From contig JAGUXS010000019.1 of assembly GCA_020061725.1 (NCBI GenBank), positions 1 to 7,290 of the forward strand: 7,290 bases of DNA, given 5' to 3'. This document shows, piece after piece, positions 1-5,043 of this stretch. Numbering within the stretch: the stretch's first letter is position 1; each line of letters starts with the position of its first letter. The notes below the pieces were generated by a model. The model was not told the DNA's origin. It saw nothing but the letters and a program-made list of their open reading frames with translations, and ran no database searches. Position numbers and translations under genes: made by a program. This DNA is from Patescibacteria group bacterium. GTDB taxonomy: Bacteria; Patescibacteriota; Patescibacteriia; UBA2591; PGYQ01.

Positions 1-106
1 AATTAAGCTATTTAATTAGATTAATCCCTCCCGAGTATTGAGTTTATTAGTTGCCAGTGCAATTTTTTAAGAAAAAAATTGTATCATTTTGGTTGTGTAT
101 CAGAAT
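1..106. other. Upstream region without a clear gene
   Basis: No complete gene is visible. On the plus strand one frame is open from the window edge to a TGA at 39-41 (about 12 codons, ending in IPPEY); it could be the tail of an upstream gene but is too short to judge. All three minus-strand frames have stops within positions 1-25. Weak promoter-like words exist: TTGCCA at 51-56 and TATCAT at 82-87. The distance between them (25 bases) is too long for a sigma70 pair, so TATCAT would need another -35. If TATCAT were a -10 box, the transcript would begin only about 10-15 bases before the ATG at 107 and be nearly leaderless. Confidence 0.4.
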
Positions 107-3100
107 ATGAAAATGAAAATAAAAACATCAAGCAAAATATTATTCAGTCTTTTTTTAGTTGTGTTTTGCGTTTCATTGGTTATTCTAATGGCTATCAATG
201 TTCAGTCTATCAATGCCGTAGTAAACACACAAGACCTTCTTAATGCTAATGTAATAAATCAAACAGGATTGCCACAACAAGATTTAAAGGTGACAATAAT
301 GAGAATTATTAATGTTATTTTAGGATTTTTGGGAATTATCGCCATAATTTTAATTATTTACGCTGGATTTCTTTGGATGACATCTCACGGAAGCGAAGAA
401 AAACTTAAAACAGCAAAAGGAATTTTAATTAACGCGATTATTGGTTTAGCTATTATTTTATCAGCTTTTATTATTGTTAGTTTTATTTTAAAAGCGTTCT
501 TAGAAGAGGGGGGTAATCCGCCATATCAAAGTTGTACCCCGGGAATTTGCGTTAATTGTCATTATGTTTGTAATGCCGAAGGAACTGGTTCTGAATATAC
601 CCCAGGTTGCGTAGATTCTTGTCCGCCTCCTCCACTTTCTTATTTTGTTGTTAAATGGGTCGATCCAAAAGATGGAGAAAAAGATGTTAGTTTGTGTAGA
701 ACTATTCAAGCTGGATTTAACGATGAATTAGATAAAAATACAATAAATGCCAATAATGTTTTTATAAAAATAAAAGATGGAAAAAAGGAAGGAGAAATTT
801 GTGATTTAAATAAAAATTGCGCTTCAGGAAAATGTGAAGCAAATAAATGTGTTGGTAAAACAGTTGCTGGAACTTTTATAACAGCAAAAGAAGTTTTTCA
901 ATTTAGAGCGACAAAAGATTTTGAAATAAATACAGCCTATCAAGTAGAAATTACAACTAATGTTAAAAGTGTAAAACATATAGCCATCAACGCAACTGAT
1001 TTAAAAAGAAAATGGATTTTTACAACTGGAACATTAAGCGATACAACTCCGCCTAAAGTAGATCAAGTTTATCCTGAAGATAAAAAAATTGACGTTTGTT
1101 TAACGACGCCAATAGAAGCTATTTTTAATGAACCAATGGATGTTATTTCTTTAATGAATAACGATGCTTTAAAAATTGATCCAAAATTAACTTCTGGTTT
1201 TTCTCATAATATTAATAACGCTAACATTTTAATCGCTAATCCAAATGAAAATTATCAAAAAACGAAAAAATACACCCCTATTTTAAATAGCAGCATTATT
1301 GCGGATTCTTGCGGAAATTTTTTAGATGGAAATGGTAATGGAATATCTGAAAAAACACCACTTGACGACTACGCTCCGCCACCATTTAACAATGATCCAG
1401 ATTGGTCATTTACCACTGGGACAGAAGCATATTGCAAGCCAGAAATAACTAATATTACTTCTAGTGGATATTATGACGGAAATAAAATTACAATTTTAGG
1501 AAATTATTTTACTATTGCCGGAGATGCGATTTTTAATAATAATGTTTATTCTGGTTGGAATTGTTTTAATAATAATTTTTATCCAAATGAAATTTGTGTT
1601 TCTAAATGGGAAGACAAAAAAATTGAATTAAAAATTCCATCCGGAGCCGGCGCTTCAAATGGCGCGATCAATGGCGGAGTTTGGATTAAAGTAGGTGGAT
1701 TTTTAAGTAATAGTAAAAATTTTAATGTTTTAAGTCCGCATATAAATTGGATTTCCCCAGAAAAAGGAGGTAAAGAACAATTTGTTACTTTAAGCGGAGT
1801 GAATTTTGGGACCACTAAAGGAAAGGTTTATTTAGTGAAACAAATTGATCATAAAATTAAAACAGAAGTAGAATTTCCTTGTGAAAATTCATGGACAGAT
1901 AATCAAATTATAATTAAAATTCCCGATGTCGCTGTTGGAGAATATTATTTACAAATAAAAACTAACGATAATCATTTTAGCAATATAAATAATTTTATTG
2001 TTAATATAGACGCTTTTGGTCCTGGAATTTGCGAGGTTATTCCTATTTGCGGAGAAATTGGCGCGAAAGTGAATATTTCTGGAAAAGGATTCTCTACAAA
2101 CGGTCAAGCTTATTTTGGTGTAGCGCAAGCAACAGTTTTTACTTCATGGGTTGATACTTTAATTAGTGAATTAGTTGTACCCAATGGCATAAAAGCGGGT
2201 GGTAACCCAATAAAAATAATAGTTGATGAAAAATCAAGTAATGCGATGGATTTTAATTCTCCTTGCGGAAAAGGCGATCCTTGCGATAACGATATTCTTA
2301 CACCCTCTTGTCAGCCTGGCGCTTGCGCGGAAAATCAAGTTTGTAATCCAGATAACTGTGTTTGTCAAGCACATCATTGTTTTAATAATATAAAAGACAT
2401 GGATGAAACAGGAATAGATTGCGGGGGTCAAAACTGCAAATCATGCGGAAATGTAGGAGATCCTTGTGATGATAATAAACAAACGCCAAATTGCGAGCCA
2501 AATAATTTTATATGTAACGCCAATCTTATTTGTCGAGCAATTGATTGTACTTGTCAAGAAAAAGGACAAGAAGGAGATCCTTGCGATGGAGATTTTATAA
2601 CACCTGCTTGTCAAGCAGATAATGGTAAATGTAGGGTTGATTTAGAATTTACTTGTAATTCTAATAATTGCAAGTGTACAAAAAAACCATTTATTAATTT
2701 TATCTCGCCAATAGATGGTAAGGCTAAAAGTCCGGTAACAACTTATGTGACAATTACTGGCGGAAATTTTGGCGCAACACAAGGATCAAGCAAAATTTAT
2801 TTTGGCGACAGCGTTGCGGGAACAGTTTGTCAAAGTTGGTCTGATACAGAAATTATTGTTGCCGCGCCATCATTTGACACAACTGGCATCAAGCCAGTCA
2901 AAGTTGTTACAAATCAAGACGAAAGCAATACTAAAGATTTTACTGTTAATCAAATTATTAAGCCGTCAATTTGTTCTTTAAGTCCAAATCATGGAAAATC
3001 CGGAGATAAAATTATAATTTCTGGAACAAATTTTGGCGATTCTCAAATTAATGATAGTTATAAAAGTCAAGTTTTTTTTGAAAATATAGAAGCTGTTGCG

Positions 3101-5017
3101 AATTCGTGGAGTAATGAAAAGATAGAAATTACTGTTCCAAATGGAATTACTGTTAATGTTTCTAAAGTGAAAATTATTTTAAAATGGAAACAAGCGCCAA
3201 ATGGAACGCCTAGTAATGAAGTAAGTTTTTACATGAATCCGTTTATTTCTAGCATTACTCCAGACAAAGGACCAATTAAAAGTTATGTGACAATCAGAGG
3301 GGGAAATTTTGGCGCAACACAAGGATTTAATAAAGTAACTTTTAATGGAGTTTTAGCAAACTTAGCCCCTTGTAGGGGCGCGTGGTCTGATACAGAAATT
3401 GTTGTTTTAGCGCCAAATTCAACAACCGGACCAGTGGTAGTTGAAGTAACCTTGCCAAACAATAATAAAATTAAATCAAACAAAAAAGAGTTTACTTATA
3501 ATACCGAACCTTTAGGTCCTGGTATTTGTGAAATTATTCCAGACAATGGAAAGATTGGCGATAAAATAATAATAAAAGGAAGTGAATTTGGAGAAACACA
3601 ATTAACCGGCGAAGGGGTGATTTTTAATCAAGTTAATGCAGTAGTTAATTTAACAAATCCTGATAATTGGACAGATTCTGAAATTAAAACTACGGTTCCT
3701 CAAACAACTTCTGGTGATGTAATAATAACAAAAATTAAACAACGCAATACAGGTAGAAAAAAATGTGTGGATGGAGTGTCTATTTTTGGTATTTGCGTTG
3801 GTGGTCGAGAGGAATTAATTTTTGAAAATGTAATTTTAAAAAGTAATCCCGTTTGGTTTAAAGTGATAGAAGTGGTATATCCTGTCTGTGGTAATAATGT
3901 AATAGAAAAAACTGAAATTTGCGATGGAACTAATTTAGATAATAAAACTTGCGTTACGCAAGGATTTACAGGAGGTACTTTAGCGTGTGATAATAATTGT
4001 CTTGGATTTAATACTAATCAATGTCAAGGTCCTCCAGGAGTTTGCGGTGATGGAACAATAAATCCGGGAGAGGATTGCGATGGAGATAATTTAAATGGAA
4101 AAATGTGTGTTAATTTTGATCATTATATCGGAGGCAATTTAGTTTGCAATCAATGTCAATTTGATTATTTTGGTTGTAAAGAATGTAATACAAATAATGA
4201 TTGCGGAACTTTTTGTTGTAAGCAAAATAAATGTGTGGATTTTAATCAATGTCAAATTTCACCCAATCCTTCTGTGGATTCATTTTATCCAGAAGGAATG
4301 AATGTTTGTTTAAATAAAGAAATTGGCGTTACTTTTAGTCATCTGATGAATAAGGAAACTTTAAATAGCAGTAATATTAGTTTAAAAAAAGGCGAAACTA
4401 TTATAGAAGGAGAAATAATTAGCCGCGATGAAAATAATAAAACAATAACGATTTTTTCTCCTACAAATTATTTAGAAAAAGACACTAAATATAAAGTGAC
4501 TATCAAAAAAGAGGTGAAAGATAAAGATGGATTAACAATGAAAGATGATCAAACATGGATATTTATAACAGGAAAGACTTTATGTCAAATTAATCATATT
4601 GAAATAACAATAAATGGAACGTTTAGAAATGATGATTTATTTGTTTGCGCTGATAATAATTGTTCTGGAGATCAAGAAGTTAATACTACTGGAAATCAAC
4701 ATATTTATATTGCTCAAGCCAAAGACAAAAATAAGGAAAACATTTCAGCGAATTATATTTGGGGAAAGCAAGATAGAAATGGAATTTTATCAGCGATAAA
4801 TTCTATAACTAATACTCAAATAGTTACATCGCAAAGAAAAAACGGAGAAGCAATAGTTTTAGTTCAAGCTAATATGACAGATAGCCCGTCTAAAGCGACA
4901 GAAATTAAAGTAAACGCTTTTATGTGTGAAAATCCATGGGCGTTTGGAAATCCAACAAAATCGATTTTAAAAGATGATGAAATGGGCTTTGAACTTTTTT
5001 ATTGTCGAGACCGTTAA
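107..5017 (+). CDS. Giant secreted stalk protein: T4SS-pilin-like membrane hairpin plus Ig-like, IPT/TIG and Cys-rich repeats
   Basis: A 1636-residue surface protein of unknown function. Numbering from the ATG at 107: signal or anchor helix about 10-32, with a possible AxA-type cleavage near SINA (37); two hydrophobic helices at 66-90 and 105-129 around a charged turn (SHGSEEKLKTAKG), the layout of VirB2/TrbC-type pilins found in Patescibacteria. Then SbsA-type Ig-like domains (178-308, 315-438, both ending W-[IS]-FTTG), seven IPT/TIG domains (444-541, 544-632, 637-716, 861-947, 952-1042, 1044-1131, 1136-1257), a Cys block between IPT3 and IPT4, DUF4215-like Cys repeats (1261-1382), a third SbsA-type domain (1384-1489) and a last Ig-like domain reaching CENPW (1607) and YCRDR at the C-terminus. 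Start choice: a TTG at 89 is in frame and would add six residues; ATGs at 107 and 113 give a better signal peptide (MKMKIKTSSK). None has a visible Shine-Dalgarno. It probably acts outside the membrane as a stalk or adhesin. The gene call is firm; the function is inferred. Confidence 0.93.
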   Translation: MKMKIKTSSKILFSLFLVVFCVSLVILMAINVQSINAVVNTQDLLNANVINQTGLPQQDLKVTIMRIINVILGFLGIIAIILIIYAGFLWMTSHGSEEKLKTAKGILINAIIGLAIILSAFIIVSFILKAFLEEGGNPPYQSCTPGICVNCHYVCNAEGTGSEYTPGCVDSCPPPPLSYFVVKWVDPKDGEKDVSLCRTIQAGFNDELDKNTINANNVFIKIKDGKKEGEICDLNKNCASGKCEANKCVGKTVAGTFITAKEVFQFRATKDFEINTAYQVEITTNVKSVKHIAINATDLKRKWIFTTGTLSDTTPPKVDQVYPEDKKIDVCLTTPIEAIFNEPMDVISLMNNDALKIDPKLTSGFSHNINNANILIANPNENYQKTKKYTPILNSSIIADSCGNFLDGNGNGISEKTPLDDYAPPPFNNDPDWSFTTGTEAYCKPEITNITSSGYYDGNKITILGNYFTIAGDAIFNNNVYSGWNCFNNNFYPNEICVSKWEDKKIELKIPSGAGASNGAINGGVWIKVGGFLSNSKNFNVLSPHINWISPEKGGKEQFVTLSGVNFGTTKGKVYLVKQIDHKIKTEVEFPCENSWTDNQIIIKIPDVAVGEYYLQIKTNDNHFSNINNFIVNIDAFGPGICEVIPICGEIGAKVNISGKGFSTNGQAYFGVAQATVFTSWVDTLISELVVPNGIKAGGNPIKIIVDEKSSNAMDFNSPCGKGDPCDNDILTPSCQPGACAENQVCNPDNCVCQAHHCFNNIKDMDETGIDCGGQNCKSCGNVGDPCDDNKQTPNCEPNNFICNANLICRAIDCTCQEKGQEGDPCDGDFITPACQADNGKCRVDLEFTCNSNNCKCTKKPFINFISPIDGKAKSPVTTYVTITGGNFGATQGSSKIYFGDSVAGTVCQSWSDTEIIVAAPSFDTTGIKPVKVVTNQDESNTKDFTVNQIIKPSICSLSPNHGKSGDKIIISGTNFGDSQINDSYKSQVFFENIEAVANSWSNEKIEITVPNGITVNVSKVKIILKWKQAPNGTPSNEVSFYMNPFISSITPDKGPIKSYVTIRGGNFGATQGFNKVTFNGVLANLAPCRGAWSDTEIVVLAPNSTTGPVVVEVTLPNNNKIKSNKKEFTYNTEPLGPGICEIIPDNGKIGDKIIIKGSEFGETQLTGEGVIFNQVNAVVNLTNPDNWTDSEIKTTVPQTTSGDVIITKIKQRNTGRKKCVDGVSIFGICVGGREELIFENVILKSNPVWFKVIEVVYPVCGNNVIEKTEICDGTNLDNKTCVTQGFTGGTLACDNNCLGFNTNQCQGPPGVCGDGTINPGEDCDGDNLNGKMCVNFDHYIGGNLVCNQCQFDYFGCKECNTNNDCGTFCCKQNKCVDFNQCQISPNPSVDSFYPEGMNVCLNKEIGVTFSHLMNKETLNSSNISLKKGETIIEGEIISRDENNKTITIFSPTNYLEKDTKYKVTIKKEVKDKDGLTMKDDQTWIFITGKTLCQINHIEITINGTFRNDDLFVCADNNCSGDQEVNTTGNQHIYIAQAKDKNKENISANYIWGKQDRNGILSAINSITNTQIVTSQRKNGEAIVLVQANMTDSPSKATEIKVNAFMCENPWAFGNPTKSILKDDEMGFELFYCRDR
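284..499 (+). other. T4SS-pilin-like two-helix membrane module (within gene 1)
   Basis: This segment encodes two long hydrophobic helices, the first containing LGIIAIILIIYAGFLW and the second GLAIILSAFIIVSFIL, joined by a short polar loop rich in Lys and Glu. Together with the preceding signal-like helix this is the topology of VirB2/TrbC pilins. Patescibacteria often carry such pilins as stand-alone proteins of about 100-130 residues; here the hairpin continues straight into an approximately 1500-residue extracytoplasmic region. The pilin assignment rests on topology and the YAGFLWMTSHG-type loop; a plain membrane anchor is the alternative. Confidence 0.6.
638..1420 (+). repeat. Tandem SbsA-type Ig-like (Big_5) domains 1 and 2 (within gene 1)
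   Basis: Two consecutive domains of the bacterial Ig-like type found in S-layer and adhesin proteins. Domain 1 (638-1030) opens with VKWVDPKDGEKDVSLCRTI and closes with KWIFTTG. Domain 2 (1049-1420) opens with VDQVYPEDKKIDVCLTTPI and closes with DWSFTTG. Both carry the family signature of a P-x-DG/D-x-x-DV-x-L/C start, an F-(N)-(D/E)-x-(M/L)D strand and a final W-x-FTTG strand. Domain 1 has a small four-Cys insertion at 791-853. A third, more distant copy lies at 4268-4573. Confidence 0.75.
2261..2680 (+). repeat. Cys-rich block with three GDPCD repeats and a DETGxDCGG motif (within gene 1)
   Basis: About 140 residues with 23 cysteines sit between IPT3 and IPT4. Three copies of a GDPCD-x(3-5)-TP-x-C...C...C-x-C unit start at 2273, 2456 and 2573. 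Between the first and second lies a CFNNIKDMDETGIDCGG stretch followed by QNCKSC, a motif known from Cys-rich surface proteins of other bacteria (C-N-x-x-x-D-x-x-E-T-G-x-D-C-G-G-x-x-C). The density of cysteines implies disulfide-stabilised or metal-bound modules outside the cytoplasm. Confidence 0.75.
2742..3407 (+). repeat. Near-identical intragenic direct repeat segments in IPT domains 4 and 6
   Basis: A 25-base exact match occurs at 2762-2786 and 3302-3326, exactly 540 bases (180 codons) apart, within a longer near match starting at TATGTGACAAT (about 2744 and 3284). A second match, with one mismatch, covers 2837-2860 and 3383-3406 (encodes WSDTEIIV / WSDTEIVV). Offset differs by six bases, so two codons were gained or lost between the copies. 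This is the nucleotide trace of a fairly recent duplication of an IPT pair inside the gene. Confidence 0.85.
3887..4252 (+). repeat. DUF4215-like Cys-rich repeats plus a short knot motif (within gene 1)
   Basis: Two repeats follow the pattern CG[ND]-x-x-[IV]-x-x-x-E-x-CDG-x-NL-x-x-K-x-C-x(10)-GG-x-L-x-C-x-x-C: the first with cysteines at 1261, 1272, 1282, 1294, 1298 and 1306, the second at 1313, 1324, 1334, 1347, 1350 and 1357 (protein numbering from 107). They resemble the Myxococcus-type Cys-rich repeat DUF4215. They are followed by ECNTNNDCGTFCCKQNKC, a short compact Cys motif. The same family of module reappears in gene 2 (CGDGIKNGSEVCDDGN), linking the two proteins. Confidence 0.75.
4268..5014 (+). 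other. C-terminal Ig-like tail of gene 1 ending at CENPW...YCRD
   Basis: A third SbsA-type domain (4268-4573; VDSFYPEGMNVCLNKEI to TWIFITG) is followed by a last Ig-like domain (4589-4920) with a Cys pair at FVCADNNC. The end carries CENPW (4925-4939) and FYCRDR (4997-5014) directly before the TAA. From memory, Patescibacteria proteins with this domain usually continue for some residues past the YCRD motif, so this C-terminus may be shortened. That comparison could not be checked here. Confidence 0.55.
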
Positions 5018-5043
5018 AAATTTGAATTTTATTCAATATTTTT
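5018..5043 (+). other. 26-base intergenic gap with AT-only inverted repeat
   Basis: TTGAAT (5022-5027) and ATTCAA (5031-5036) form a perfect 6-base inverted repeat around a TTT loop, followed by TATTTTT and then the ATG of gene 2. The stem is all A/T except one G-C pair, so it is weak, and the T-run is short and abuts the start codon; a terminator would separate two genes that look like an operon. No Shine-Dalgarno-like GGAG or AGG is present before gene 2. The repeat may only reflect base composition. Confidence 0.35.

Larger units (their letters stand above)
1439..3877 (+). repeat. Array of seven IPT/TIG domains, interrupted by a Cys-rich block (within gene 1)
   Basis: Seven IPT/TIG-like Ig folds lie at about 1439-1729, 1736-2254 (two), 2687-2947, 2963-3232, 3239-3499 and 3512-3877. 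Each shows the I-x-P-x-x-G start, a V-T/I-I-x-G-x-N/x-FG strand, a V-x-F-N/G strand, then W-[ST]-D-x-x-I and a V-P/A-P strand. Copies 2, 4 and 6 (type A, YVTI.GGNFG.TQG in 4 and 6) alternate with copies 3, 5 and 7 (type B, GPGIC or SIC start, GDKI.I.G..FG). The array therefore looks like three A-B pairs after one divergent founder. Such domains are common in extracellular stalks and adhesins; no catalytic residues are expected. Confidence 0.8.

Noticed and set aside
26..35. CCCTCCCGAG, whose complement reads like a strong Shine-Dalgarno (GGGAGGG) on the minus strand
   Set aside because: All minus-strand frames downstream of it hit stops within positions 1-25 and no start codon lies at the right distance.
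89..91. TTG as the start of gene 1
   Set aside because: It adds MVVYQN before the Lys-rich signal peptide, has no ribosome binding site, and the ATGs at 107 and 113 give a more typical N-terminus. It cannot be excluded.
2769..2981. Plus-strand alternative frame of 70 codons inside gene 1
   Set aside because: It overlaps the well-supported IPT coding sequence in another frame and has no recognisable domain. The frame at 4614-4799 is rejected for the same reason.
3072..3079. Run of eight T in gene 1 as a phase-variation slippage site
   Set aside because: Runs of this length are expected at this AT content, and the reading frame is intact. Nothing else suggests switching.
5022..5043. Inverted repeat followed by a T-rich run as an intrinsic terminator
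   Set aside because: The stem is six pairs with only one G-C pair and the T-run runs into the start codon of gene 2. It would be too weak to stop transcription.
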